Source: Thiodiazotropha sp040791665
Lineage (GTDB): Bacteria; Pseudomonadota; Gammaproteobacteria; Chromatiales; Chromatiaceae
NCBI GenBank assembly: GCA_040791665.1
Contig: JBFNNX010000022.1
Location: 236,139 to 300,138, forward strand
Direction: 5' to 3'
Length of the DNA: 64,000 nucleotides
The notes beneath the pieces were generated by a model, which did no database searches, was not told the origin of the DNA, and saw only the letters and a program-made list of their open reading frames with translations. This document shows, one piece after another, positions 16,531 to 24,106 of this stretch (position 1 is its first letter; the number at the start of each line of letters is the position of its first letter). A program made the translations under genes and the position numbers.

Positions 16531-17209
16531 TTAGCTTTTGATAGGGAAAATCAGGTGAAATATCTCGTACTTGTATTCGCTTTGACTCTAAGTGGCTGCG
16601 TATCTACGCTGAATGAACGCCATGCGCATAAGTATGCGAATGCAGCAGTTGCAGCCGAGAAAGCCGGAAACTGGGATATGTCCAGAAGATATTGGGCAAG
16701 AGCGGCAGTGAATGCGCGGCTAGCCGGAATGACAGAGAAGCAACAAGCGATTGCATACTACGAGTACGGGCGTTCGTGTGGTGTAACTTGCTTCTACGAA
16801 GAGAGTCAAAAGTATCTACTTAAGTCCTTAGAACTCGACAAGGCGAGCGGAGGTCCCGTTCATATGGCTCTGCTTGAGTTGGCGAGGCTGAACCTCGATC
16901 AAGCAAAATACGAGGAAGCCAATCGCTTTTTTGAGCAGTTGCCGAACCTTTATTCCGAGGTTAACGCAGAAGAGGCCGATCCCGCAGGTGTTGCCTTAGT
17001 TTACGAAGAGTTTTCGAGATCGTTGGAGAACGTAGGTCGAGGTGTTGAGGCGCAGAAATATCAGGAGCTATCGAAGCAATTGCGCGAGAAAGGGCAAGGC
17101 AGAGAGTCGAACACTGAACGCACGCCATATGGCCAACATTGCTCAGAAAGCTAACAAGCAGCGCAACTCGGACTCCGGCGCTGACGCGCCTCCGCCGGTT
17201 CGCTGAACG
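16531..17209 (+). mobile_element. Integron gene cassette 1
   Basis: The left boundary TTAGCTTT at 16531, preceded by G, is the exact reverse complement of the R'' box AAAGCTAAC (17147-17155) of the attC at the right end. That is expected because a circular cassette carries both halves of its own core site. The 679-bp cassette holds one gene, a lipoprotein, starting 24 bp inside the boundary and ending in the attC R'' box. This tight packing is typical of integron cassettes. Confidence 0.85.
16555..17154 (+). CDS. Cassette-encoded TPR-like lipoprotein
   Basis: 199 residues from a GTG at 16555. The start gives a short signal peptide with a lipobox, LTLSGC, so the mature protein should be lipid-anchored at a cysteine about 16 residues in. 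The rest is alpha-helical with three or four degenerate tetratricopeptide-type pairs (for example YANAAVAAEKAGNWDMSRRYW, YEESQKYLLKSLELD, LARLNLDQAKYEEANRFFEQL), suggesting a protein-binding scaffold facing the periplasm. The frame is open further upstream to an ATG at 16312, but that would cross the cassette boundary and lose the signal peptide. The stop codon lies inside the attC. Function unknown, as for most chromosomal cassette genes. Confidence 0.75.
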   Translation: MKYLVLVFALTLSGCVSTLNERHAHKYANAAVAAEKAGNWDMSRRYWARAAVNARLAGMTEKQQAIAYYEYGRSCGVTCFYEESQKYLLKSLELDKASGGPVHMALLELARLNLDQAKYEEANRFFEQLPNLYSEVNAEEADPAGVALVYEEFSRSLENVGRGVEAQKYQELSKQLREKGQGRESNTERTPYGQHCSES

Positions 17210-17216
17210 TTAGAGC
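17150..17216 (+). other. attC recombination site of cassette 1
   Basis: About 67 bp from GCTAAC (R'') to GTTAGAGC (R'). Inner arms CAGCG (17158-17162) and CGCTG (17201-17205) pair, and the middle folds by CCGGCG...CGCCGG and GGCGC-TGAC-GCGCC. The bottom strand would give the folded hairpin that IntI recognises. Crossover is expected between G17209 and T17210. Composition (GC-rich) contrasts with the AT-rich cassettes on either side. Confidence 0.88.
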
Positions 17217-17234
17217 ACAAAAAAAGGAGAACAC

Positions 17235-17642
17235 GTGTTTTTTACATTACTACTGGTAACATTCGCACTTTCAATAGCTGTTTCATTTGGGGTTGTAAAA
17301 ACATTTGATAAAGCTATAGCATCAATATTTAGTCGTATTATCCAAGATCAAATAAGTATCGTTTGGCAAAAATATATTAAATTTGCTGCATATGTTGTTG
17401 GTATATCTGGCGGTGTTAGGATTTACCAACTAGAGCGGTATATAAGTGCTCCACACAAAGATACTGAAGTTCTTGTTCTAACTTCGGAGAGATGGACTTT
17501 AGAGGTATATCGCACAATTATAGAAACCCTACAAAGCCTAGCCTGGATGTACCTTGTAGTTTTCATATTTACGCTGATCGCGTATGTAATTGTCAGAGGC
17601 TTTGAGTTAAAGCGTCAAAAGAGTGGTTCTAATGAAGAATAG
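17235..17642 (+). CDS. Cassette-encoded small membrane protein
   Basis: 135 residues from a GTG at 17235 behind AAGGAGA (17225-17230 region), an excellent binding site. An N-terminal membrane helix (about residues 2-22) is followed by an amphipathic part and a cytoplasmic or periplasmic loop. A second strongly hydrophobic helix lies at about 103-124 (WMYLVVFIFTLIAYVIV), and a charged tail ends the protein. Codon use is AT-rich and unlike the flanking housekeeping genes, as usual for cassette cargo. No family is recognised. It is the only gene of cassette 2. An inner-membrane protein with both termini on the same side is the simplest reading. Confidence 0.7.
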   Translation: MFFTLLLVTFALSIAVSFGVVKTFDKAIASIFSRIIQDQISIVWQKYIKFAAYVVGISGGVRIYQLERYISAPHKDTEVLVLTSERWTLEVYRTIIETLQSLAWMYLVVFIFTLIAYVIVRGFELKRQKSGSNEE

Positions 17643-17644
17643 CT

Positions 17645-17660
17645 GCTCTAACAAGCGACT
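17645..17660 (+). other. Truncated attC (R'' arm only)
   Basis: GCTCTAACAAGCGACTG starts like a functional attC and is complementary to GTTAGAGC at 17209-17216, but the return arm and R' box are missing. It marks the decayed end of the recognisable array. Confidence 0.6.
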
Positions 17661-17967
17661 GTGGCATCAACCCCGCGATTAAAGATCAGTAAGCCCAAGC
17701 AACTTGATCCCTTACCATGGGTTAAAAGAGACACCCATTCTAAGGCACCTTTATTTTTTGATCAAACAGTACAAGATGGCCACATAAACCAGTTAAATAA
17801 ATGATCACACTATCTGTTTGGAATAAATGAAAATTGACAGTATACCTATTGAATACTGAGTGTTTTCGATAAGCGCACAGTAACAGGTGTACAGTTACAC
17901 CAGTTTGCGTTGATCGTTACGGCATACAGTCATTTGATGCAGATACTATGCAAGATAGGAAAAGAGA
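17661..17967. other. Non-coding stretch after the integron array
   Basis: No open frame of credible length. One small perfect hairpin, GGTGTA-CAGT-TACACC (17886-17901), lies 66 bp before the next gene. The stretch is AT-rich and may be remains of lost cassettes. Confidence 0.5.
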
Positions 17968-18390
17968 ATGAAAGACACACTAAAGCCAGGCATTAAGTAT
18001 ACGCACAAGTTCAAGGTTCCACGATCAAAGACCGTTCCCAGCTTGTACCCTGAGTCTGATGAGTTCGTGCTTATACCTGAGGTGTTTGCGACCGGCTTTC
18101 TGGTAGGTTTTCTAGAATGGGCATGTATCAAAGCGATCAATGCTCATCTTGATTGGCCTGCCGAACAATCGGTAGGAACCCATATCGATATAAGTCACGA
18201 GGCAGCGACCCCGCCAGGTCTTGACGTAACCGCAATTGTCGAACTGCTAAAGGTAGAAGGAAGAAAGCTGATATTTAATGTGGAGGCTCACGATGGAATC
18301 GATCTCATTTCCAAAGGTACCCACGAAAGATTTGTAATCAACAAAGAGAGATTCGATTCAAAATTGTCAGAGAAAACGATAAATTGCTGA
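17968..18390 (+). CDS. FlK-like hotdog thioesterase
   Basis: 140 residues of the fluoroacetyl-CoA-thioesterase (FlK) type hotdog family. The catalytic residues known from Streptomyces FlK fall at nearly the same numbers here: Thr42 (VFATGF), Glu50 (FLEWAC) and His77 (DISHEAATPPG). HDGIDLISKGTHERFVI closes the fold. Such enzymes hydrolyse acyl-CoA thioesters; FlK itself protects against fluoroacetate, while most relatives have unknown substrates. Cytoplasmic. The gene lies downstream of the broken attC with no attC of its own visible, so it may be a former cassette gene or an ordinary chromosomal neighbour. ATG at 17968 with AGGAAAAGAG upstream. Confidence 0.82.
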   Translation: MKDTLKPGIKYTHKFKVPRSKTVPSLYPESDEFVLIPEVFATGFLVGFLEWACIKAINAHLDWPAEQSVGTHIDISHEAATPPGLDVTAIVELLKVEGRKLIFNVEAHDGIDLISKGTHERFVINKERFDSKLSEKTINC

Positions 18391-18528
18391 CAAAGACTCA
18401 CATTCATAAATCCTATACTCAAGGCTTGACTGGTAAATCAGTTTGCTATATCAAATAATCATTATTTCTTCTCCACGGATATATTCTTTCAAAGAAAATT
18501 GATTGCCCCATCCTGCAGCGCACATCCG

Positions 18529-18550
18529 ATTAGTGTTAACAGGCCCTAAT
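18529..18550. repeat. Convergent-junction repeat, full copy 1
   Basis: TTAGTGTTAACAGGCCCTAA with one further matching base at each end. It recurs at 53073-53094 with a single mismatch in 22 bp, and its first part recurs at 15257-15268. It sits between converging genes, ending 8 bp before the stop of the GDYXXLXY gene. Confidence 0.6.
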
Positions 18551-18558
18551 TCAGAAAA

Positions 18559-19086
18559 TCAATGCAGTTTATCTCCCAAACGATTTTTATCTTGATCATA
18601 CAAACCGGTCAGGACCGCAACACCGTCATCGTTGACACGCAGTTCGCCAAAACTTGCGTTGGAGTAAGTCTCCCATTCTCCTTCCTGAAAAAAGTAGGCG
18701 TCGCTGGCAAGCCGTACTGATTCTCCACGCTTTCGGAAACGGAGCAGTTGTTGGGTTTCTGTGAGTTGCTGCCCCTCGTAGAGGCTCACAAAGCTGGCTT
18801 CCCCTGTCGGGTCGAGATTCACAATGATATTGCCATCGTCAATCTGGGCGGTTTTTGCAGCCTGTGCGACCTCACCGGTCATGGCATATCGCAACGCCAT
18901 GTAGTCACCTTGTAAAAGTGAGCGAGGGTCACGTGGTGCAAGTCTTAGCAGCAGGGTGTCGCCGTTATTGACAATGCTCTCTTTGATGATGATCTGGCTG
19001 TTGACGATGAGGAGTATCAATAGCGTCACAACAGCCATGATGGTGAGGCGGGTCTTATCGGATAAGCCGATGCTTGAATTAAGCAT
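18559..19086 (-). CDS. GDYXXLXY domain protein
   Basis: 175 residues with one N-terminal membrane helix (about 15-34) followed by a periplasmic domain holding LAPRDPRSLLQGDYMALRYA, which contains the family-naming GDYxxLxY motif. Function unknown. The family is regularly the last gene after DUF2157 and DUF4401 membrane proteins, exactly the order here, suggesting a shared inner-membrane complex. The ATG at 19084-19086 is 2 bp past the DUF4401 stop; a TTG at 19092 would overlap that stop and is the alternative. Confidence 0.85.
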   Translation of the reverse strand: MLNSSIGLSDKTRLTIMAVVTLLILLIVNSQIIIKESIVNNGDTLLLRLAPRDPRSLLQGDYMALRYAMTGEVAQAAKTAQIDDGNIIVNLDPTGEASFVSLYEGQQLTETQQLLRFRKRGESVRLASDAYFFQEGEWETYSNASFGELRVNDDGVAVLTGLYDQDKNRLGDKLH

Positions 19087-19088
19087 GG

Positions 19089-20180
19089 TCAACTCCCTCC
19101 CTGCCGCTCATCTGTCAGGATTACTTTGAGGATGATCCAGCGAGAGAGCAATAGGGTGATACCGGTGGCGACCAGGGTGATCGATTTCGTTAACAGACTG
19201 ACTTCTATACCGTAGAAGAAGGCTGTTAGGAATAGGATAAAAAAACCGATACCGGCCCCGGTGAAAGTTACCCTGCCGGAGTGAGTGCCAAGTAGCATGA
19301 CGATAAGACCAAGCAAGAGTCCCGGCGCATACCAGGCACAGGTGATAATGACGATCATGATGCCATACGGTAATAATAATGACTTTGTGTCTTCCGTATT
19401 CGCAACGATAGGCCAGATCAATCTACCGAGATAAATAAAAAGCAGACCCAATAGAATCGTTGAGATCCAGGGTCGGGGATAGAACAAAAAGTCTGCTTCC
19501 AGTTCTGGCAGCAGATATGCGGTAGAGAGCAACAGAGTGCCAAAGGCGCTCAGCATCAATCCACTCATCAAGGGGTGTAGTAATTCACTGTGCCTGCCTG
19601 CAACAAGTGTCGGCATTCGGTTGTGCAGAATGATCAATATGCCGGTGAGTGCCGGACCGAGGAGGGGTACAAGTGCATTTGCCTCCCAGTGGTACAACAA
19701 CGTGGTCAATGAACCGGTGGCGAGAAGCACCATGATGACACGATGAATACGATCCGGAAAAAGAAAAAACAGGGCTGAGCTTATTACCAGAGCGAAGCCA
19801 AGAAAAATCTCGAACTCCCCATGCCCTGCGATATCAGCAAAGCCGTAGGCAACCAACGCCTGGCCGGCCAGGCTGGAAGCCAGTGCGCATTGAACCAGAA
19901 AGTCTCTGTCGGATCGTTGACGGACGAGAATTGCACACACGATCAATGCCGCACCGATGAAGATATAACCACCATCAAACATCAGGGTGATACTGGCAAT
20001 GAACCCGATTAACAAAAGGCTGGCGAGCCAGGCCCCGAACCCCACCATCGTTCGGATATACCAGGGTTGCAGGTTGGGTCTGTTTTCCAAATAATCGAGT
20101 GCGTCATCCTCTGTGCTGAGTAGATTCTCCGCCCGCAAGTTGTTCACGATATGGTTCAGGGTAACGGTTGACCCGCTCAT
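19089..20180 (-). CDS. DUF4401 multi-spanning membrane protein
   Basis: 363 residues with about ten to twelve membrane helices after a 35-residue cytoplasmic N-terminus. It matches the DUF4401 pattern found between DUF2157 and GDYXXLXY genes. The role is unknown. The ATG at 20178-20180 overlaps the stop of the upstream DUF2157 gene by 4 bp (ATGA), so this start is chosen over an in-frame codon 39 bp upstream inside that gene. Translational coupling across all three genes implies fixed stoichiometry. Confidence 0.85.
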   Translation of the reverse strand: MSGSTVTLNHIVNNLRAENLLSTEDDALDYLENRPNLQPWYIRTMVGFGAWLASLLLIGFIASITLMFDGGYIFIGAALIVCAILVRQRSDRDFLVQCALASSLAGQALVAYGFADIAGHGEFEIFLGFALVISSALFFLFPDRIHRVIMVLLATGSLTTLLYHWEANALVPLLGPALTGILIILHNRMPTLVAGRHSELLHPLMSGLMLSAFGTLLLSTAYLLPELEADFLFYPRPWISTILLGLLFIYLGRLIWPIVANTEDTKSLLLPYGIMIVIITCAWYAPGLLLGLIVMLLGTHSGRVTFTGAGIGFFILFLTAFFYGIEVSLLTKSITLVATGITLLLSRWIILKVILTDERQGGS

Positions 20181-21223
20181 GATCTTGTTTCCCAGCGCAG
20201 CGCAATCTGACGCAACCACCAGGCGGCACTCGCGACCTGGGCAATGAGCAGGAGGGCGAGAAAGAGCAGGCTGCCTGAACCAGACATCATATGACGGATG
20301 AAGAACGCAGTGATCACCATAATTACGCCAAGCAGGCTACAGGTAAGAATGAACAAGTCATGTCGTCGATACTGGTAGTAGTAGAGAGCAGCACCTGTTG
20401 CAATGAGTAGCAGAGTGGGGGAGACCACGCTCAATCTGATCTGTTCCTCAAAACCGGCTGCGACGATGATGACCAGTGTTGGCAGGAGGACCGTGCTGAA
20501 AGCAATAAATGCGATCACCCGCGGGAACAGTATTCCCCGCATCCAGCTGACGCCGCGGTATGAGCCGAACTCCCAGATGAGTAGGGCGATGACGTTCAGT
20601 ACAAAAAGATAGCTGGCCAGGGTGGAATCCATCACTGTAGTGCCCAGCCATACCAGCGGGCCGAACAGTTGCGATAACTGCCACCAGCCATCCGGTGGGT
20701 ACAGGACCTGTGTGTAGTACATGATGAGGGTCAGATTCAGGAGGATCTGCAGCAGCATCCAGATACCCGTCTGACGGCCAATGATTGCCCAAGGGAGGAT
20801 CAGCAGCGCCCAGGTGAGAAACAGGCCATAGGGGTCTGCACCAGTCTGGTAGGCCTGTCCAAACACCGCCAATAGTGTGCCGGTGAGAATCGCAGCTGTC
20901 AGCAGGCTGACCCTGCCGGCAATGGTGTCGAGGCCGAAACGCCAGGCCAGGACCGCTGCGCCCACGATACCACCCTCGACCAGGGCGAACTTTGTTAAGT
21001 GACTGAGATCGGCCCAGTTCCAGGCAAAGAAGGCTAGGATACCGGCGACGATCAACAAGGCGCCGAGAGCAATCAGGAAACGATCGATGTGACGCAGCCA
21101 GCTGGTTTGATCGGGTACCAGACCTGCAAGTGTCATCGCCCGTCGATAGGCAGCTTCGCTTAGCTTCAGTTGCTGCGCCAGCTCCTGTACGTTCGCGTAA
21201 TCGGCGATGATCTCCTTATGCAT
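20177..21223 (-). CDS. DUF2157 multi-spanning membrane protein
   Basis: 348 residues. A cytoplasmic N-terminal region (about 1-45) precedes roughly ten membrane helices beginning with FLIALGALLIVAGILAFFAWNWADL, the typical DUF2157 start (one membrane pass followed by FFAxNW). First gene of the DUF2157-DUF4401-GDYXXLXY set, with ATG at 21223 and an AAGGAG-type binding site just upstream on the minus strand. No enzymatic motif can be seen. The three proteins likely form one inner-membrane assembly of unknown purpose. Confidence 0.87.
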   Translation of the reverse strand: MHKEIIADYANVQELAQQLKLSEAAYRRAMTLAGLVPDQTSWLRHIDRFLIALGALLIVAGILAFFAWNWADLSHLTKFALVEGGIVGAAVLAWRFGLDTIAGRVSLLTAAILTGTLLAVFGQAYQTGADPYGLFLTWALLILPWAIIGRQTGIWMLLQILLNLTLIMYYTQVLYPPDGWWQLSQLFGPLVWLGTTVMDSTLASYLFVLNVIALLIWEFGSYRGVSWMRGILFPRVIAFIAFSTVLLPTLVIIVAAGFEEQIRLSVVSPTLLLIATGAALYYYQYRRHDLFILTCSLLGVIMVITAFFIRHMMSGSGSLLFLALLLIAQVASAAWWLRQIALRWETRS

Positions 21224-21757
21224 TTAAACTCCTTTATACCCAGGGTCGCTAGATAGGGTGCGGCCCAGCCGCACCAAAAGCCATGGTTTCATGATCTATT
21301 TATATCGACTGTAACAAAGCAGGTGCTACTCCGTAAACGTCAGCCAGGTAAGTGCGTGCTTGTATCAATACACATATCTTGTCAGGGGCAATGTAGTAAT
21401 TTACGGGTGTCCCATCTTACTCCCTGTTGTTAAGCTGGCAAACAGGTGAACTGCGTTGCGTGCCTTCGGCGCTCCGCTTGGAGGTCTGGCTGCCACGCAG
21501 CCAGACACCTGTTACCAAGGTCTAAGCGTAACGAGTTAGCCAAAAAAGTGGGCACCCGGGCTTCCCCAAATTGATACCCTATCTGGAACTACCGCCGTCA
21601 AACAACAAAAATGATTATTCAATTAATCCGAAGATCAACGCGCTACTAAAGATATGTAACCCGAGATTTACGGCAAGTAACCTAGTGCAGGAGATATTAT
21701 TAATAAAGACAAGTCCTTTGTATTATTATCAGGACGATATTTGCGTATTCTGCTGAC
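21224..21757. other. 534-bp intergenic region with strong hairpins
   Basis: Three inverted repeats lie here. GGTGCGGC-CCA-GCCGCACC (21257-21275) is a perfect 8-bp stem. GTCTGGCTG-CCACG-CAGCCAGAC (21484-21506) is a perfect 9-bp stem. An outer pair AACAGGTG (21441-21448) / CACCTGTT (21506-21513) encloses the latter. No T-runs follow, so these are not simple terminators. A 61-codon open frame at 21571-21756 has no binding site or protein-like composition and is not called. The divergent promoters for DUF2157 and the acetyltransferase must lie here. Confidence 0.5.
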
Positions 21758-22231
21758 ATGTTGAGTATTGAACTACTGGCTGACCATCCTGAAGCTATTC
21801 CTGTCCTCAAGGATCTGTTCGAGTCGGAATGGGAACCCTATTACGGAAGATCCGGTCCGGGGGATGCGGAAGCGGATTTGAGGCGCTCTGCCAATCGAAG
21901 TCAACTGCCGATTGCGGTGGTTGCCGTTGAAAATGGCACTGTCTGTGGAACGGCTGCATTGAAAATGGAGTCGGTGACCACCTATCAAGACTATTCGCCA
22001 TGGCTAGCCGCACTCGTTGTCGCTCCGGCCTATCGCAATCGGGGGATTGGCGAGCAGCTGATCGTTAAAATAGAACAGCTGGCCAAAACGCTTGGATACA
22101 GGGAAATCTACGTTGGCACCGGTAAATCATCGGGTATGTCCGAGGCTACGCTGAAGAAAAGAGGCTGGAAGTTTTTGGATAAAAGCGATTATTTTGTTTC
22201 TGAAGTATGCGTGTATGTAAAAAGACTTTAA
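21758..22231 (+). CDS. GNAT family N-acetyltransferase
   Basis: 157 residues. The acetyl-CoA binding loop of the GNAT fold is clear: VVAPAYRNRGIGEQLI (motif A, R-x-x-G-x-G) at about residue 88, preceded by the AALKMES strand and followed by KKRGWKFL. It transfers an acetyl group from acetyl-CoA to an amine on a small molecule or protein; the substrate cannot be told. It stands alone on the plus strand between a minus-strand membrane module and the moeB operon. It is slightly more AT-rich upstream than its neighbours. Start ATG at 21758; no strong binding site is seen. Confidence 0.82.
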   Translation: MLSIELLADHPEAIPVLKDLFESEWEPYYGRSGPGDAEADLRRSANRSQLPIAVVAVENGTVCGTAALKMESVTTYQDYSPWLAALVVAPAYRNRGIGEQLIVKIEQLAKTLGYREIYVGTGKSSGMSEATLKKRGWKFLDKSDYFVSEVCVYVKRL

Positions 22232-22280
22232 TTCCTGTCGGCTGTCTTACTGAGGAATTGCCCGGGTCACGACACTATTT

Positions 22281-22670
22281 CTATTTCTCCATGCACTGCT
22301 CGATAACGATCCGGTTATAGGCAGCAGCGTATTCCGATGCGCGTTGAATGAGTTTCAGGTGGGTGTCGCCAAACACGGTATCGGTGGAGCCCTCCATATA
22401 GCGGATACCACAGATACTCTTGGCCTTGGAGATCAATGCCGGTTCGATGCCGGGCAGAATGGTTGTACGGGAAGCCATGGCCATCAAGCGTTTATCACCC
22501 TTTCCCAGTGCCTCAGCCGCACTTTTGTCCGGGTTGGCGTCCTTTACCCACAACAGCGACTCAACCGCTTTTTTCTCTTCAGGTGAGAGTTGACTCATAT
22601 CGATACCTTCCACCTCCTGGCAAGCGGTGAATACGAGTGCAAGAAGTAGCAGCAAAATGGTTGATTTCAC
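22281..22670 (-). CDS. Small lipoprotein of unknown function
   Basis: 129 residues from a GTG at 22670 that overlaps the stop of the rhombosortase gene by 4 bp (GTGA). The signal peptide ends in a lipobox, VFTAC (Cys about 16), so the mature protein is a lipoprotein of about 113 residues. Two further cysteines (in KSICGIRY and EQCMEK) could form a disulfide in the periplasm. The body is helical. Its tight coupling to rhombosortase suggests a part in the same surface-protein processing, but no family is recognised and this is inference from position only. Confidence 0.7.
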   Translation of the reverse strand: MKSTILLLLLALVFTACQEVEGIDMSQLSPEEKKAVESLLWVKDANPDKSAAEALGKGDKRLMAMASRTTILPGIEPALISKAKSICGIRYMEGSTDTVFGDTHLKLIQRASEYAAAYNRIVIEQCMEK

Positions 22671-23263
22671 CCGGTCTCCTCAGCTACGAGTTTTAACACA
22701 ACAGGCCCCAGGCTCCATAGTATGACGCCAGTGACCGCGCCGTAAAGATGGGCGTCGACAATTACACTGCCGTCGACCAACGATTCACTGCCTGGCAGTG
22801 GGCCCTGCCACTGCTCCCAAACCAGCTTTATAACAACAAAGGTCAGAATGAAAAAAGAGACACCCGGTTGCTCCTTCAGCTGTTTCAATGCCCCCCAACA
22901 CAACAGGCCATGCAGCACACCGGACAGACCCCGATACCAGGTGACTTCGGGTGAGAACAGCCACAACCCGATACTGGTGCCCAGGATCAGCAGAACAAGC
23001 AGGATCATACAGCGTAGTGGTGGCTGGGTTTTCGGAAACAGGGCCAGGATAAGCCAGAAACCGGCCAGGTTCATGATCAGATGTCCCCAGCCAAGATGTG
23101 TCAGATGGGTGCTGAAGAGACGCCATAACTCACCATCAGTGATATGAATACGCTGGTACTGTAGCTTGGTTATGAACGACTCCGGCAATAGGGCGATCAG
23201 CACACAGACAAGACTGAAAAGCAGTGGGCAGATGTGTCGCCGAAATATGGATTCTGCCTTCAC
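22667..23263 (-). CDS. rrtA: Rhombosortase (rhomboid-type intramembrane serine protease)
   Basis: 198 residues with about six membrane helices. The rhomboid fold is shown by HLGWGHLIMNLAGFW (oxyanion-side histidine and asparagine), the catalytic serine in RGLSGVLHG and the catalytic histidine in DAHLYGA. The short length and GLSG-x-LHG spacing match rhombosortases, which cut proteins bearing a C-terminal GlyGly-CTERM anchor in the inner membrane before export to the surface. No GlyGly-CTERM protein is evident in this window, so substrates lie elsewhere. GTG start at 23263, 6 bp after the moeB stop; the lipoprotein gene overlaps its stop. Confidence 0.85.
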   Translation of the reverse strand: MKAESIFRRHICPLLFSLVCVLIALLPESFITKLQYQRIHITDGELWRLFSTHLTHLGWGHLIMNLAGFWLILALFPKTQPPLRCMILLVLLILGTSIGLWLFSPEVTWYRGLSGVLHGLLCWGALKQLKEQPGVSFFILTFVVIKLVWEQWQGPLPGSESLVDGSVIVDAHLYGAVTGVILWSLGPVVLKLVAEETG

Positions 23264-23269
23264 CCCAGA

Positions 23270-24016
23270 TCATCCTACCGTTCCGCAAACCGGGCAGGCG
23301 GGATCGGCGGTGAGGCGCAGGGTGCGCCACTCCATCTCAAGGGCATCGAGTAGCAGCAGCCTGCCATGCAACGTCTTGCCGGACCCGGTCAGCTGTTTGA
23401 TGGCTTCAATGGCCTGCAGGCTGCCTATCACGCCGACCAACGGGGCGAGTACACCGTTTGCGGAGCAGGTCTCATCCATCTCTCCCTCGTCCGGATAGAG
23501 GCAGTGGTAGCAGGGCCCTCCCGGCTCACCGGTAAAGACACTGATCTGGCCTTCCATGCGAATCGCGGCGCCTGAGACCAGGGGTGTTCCCGTCTCATAA
23601 CAGGCCTTGTTGATGGCGAAACGGGTTGCGAAGTTATCGGTGCCGTCGAGCGCCAGGTCGGCCTTTTCTATCTGCTGCCGTAGGTCGGTTTCATCCAGTT
23701 GCTTGGGTATGGTCTCCACCCGGCATTCCGGATTCAGGGCCAGAAGGGACTCGCGGGCAGAATCCACCTTCAGGTCGCCGATACGGGCAGTGGTATGCAC
23801 GATTTGCCGTTGCAGATTGGTCAGGTCGACCTGGTCGAAGTCTACCAGCACCAGGGTTCCCACACCCGCTGCGGCCAGATACATGGCGGCCGGGGAGCCG
23901 AGTCCGCCCAGGCCGACGATGAGTACCCGGGCATTGAGGAGTCTCTCCTGCCCCTCGATGCCGATTGAAGGAAGCATGATCTGTCGGCTGTAACGCAGCA
24001 ATTGGTCGTCGTTCAT
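23270..24016 (-). CDS. moeB: Molybdopterin-synthase adenylyltransferase
   Basis: 248 residues of the ThiF/MoeB/HesA E1-like family. The ATP-binding glycine motif GLGGLGSPAAMYLAAAGVG is at about residue 35, and DQVDLTNLQRQI follows. Two zinc-binding CxxC pairs are visible (CYHCLYP near residue 172 and CPVCG at the C-terminus). It adenylates the C-terminal Gly-Gly of MoaD so it can be sulfurated for molybdopterin synthesis; ThiF-like activity on ThiS is possible in the same fold. No moaD/moaE lies nearby. First gene of a three-gene minus-strand run with rhombosortase and a lipoprotein. Confidence 0.9.
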   Translation of the reverse strand: MNDDQLLRYSRQIMLPSIGIEGQERLLNARVLIVGLGGLGSPAAMYLAAAGVGTLVLVDFDQVDLTNLQRQIVHTTARIGDLKVDSARESLLALNPECRVETIPKQLDETDLRQQIEKADLALDGTDNFATRFAINKACYETGTPLVSGAAIRMEGQISVFTGEPGGPCYHCLYPDEGEMDETCSANGVLAPLVGVIGSLQAIEAIKQLTGSGKTLHGRLLLLDALEMEWRTLRLTADPACPVCGTVG

Positions 24017-24106
24017 TGTGAATGGGTCCAGGCTCTAATGTGGCAGCTGAATAGTTACAGGGATATAGACCATCTGTCGAGTCCGAAAGTATAGAATCCG
24101 GATCGT

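Larger units (their letters stand above)
17210..17660 (+). mobile_element. Integron gene cassette 2 with damaged attC
   Basis: The left end TTAGAGC (17210) matches the reverse complement of GCTCTAAC at 17645-17652, so both halves of the core of this cassette are visible. The single gene starts 25 bp inside. The right attC shows only its first arm; no GTTAGAGC partner follows within several hundred bases, so the distal half has been lost and this cassette is probably frozen in place. Confidence 0.7.

Noticed and set aside
16471..16536. The strong hairpin 16484-16517 as an attC site
   Set aside because: Flanking AAC and GTT lie at unequal distances (5 and 12 nt) and the outer boxes are not complementary. 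GTTAGC at 16530 is explained by the end of cassette 1.
16312..16554. Upstream extension of the cassette-1 lipoprotein frame to an ATG at 16312
   Set aside because: It would cross the cassette boundary at 16530/16531 and destroy the signal peptide and lipobox that start at GTG 16555.
21421..21545. An attC-like fold in the 21.2-21.7 kb gap
   Set aside because: Stems are strong but no matching R''/R' boxes of the AAC...GTT type with correct spacing are found, and there is no cassette gene on either side.
21571..21756. A 61-codon open frame before the acetyltransferase
   Set aside because: No ribosome binding site and no protein-like character. It ends one base before the acetyltransferase ATG by chance.
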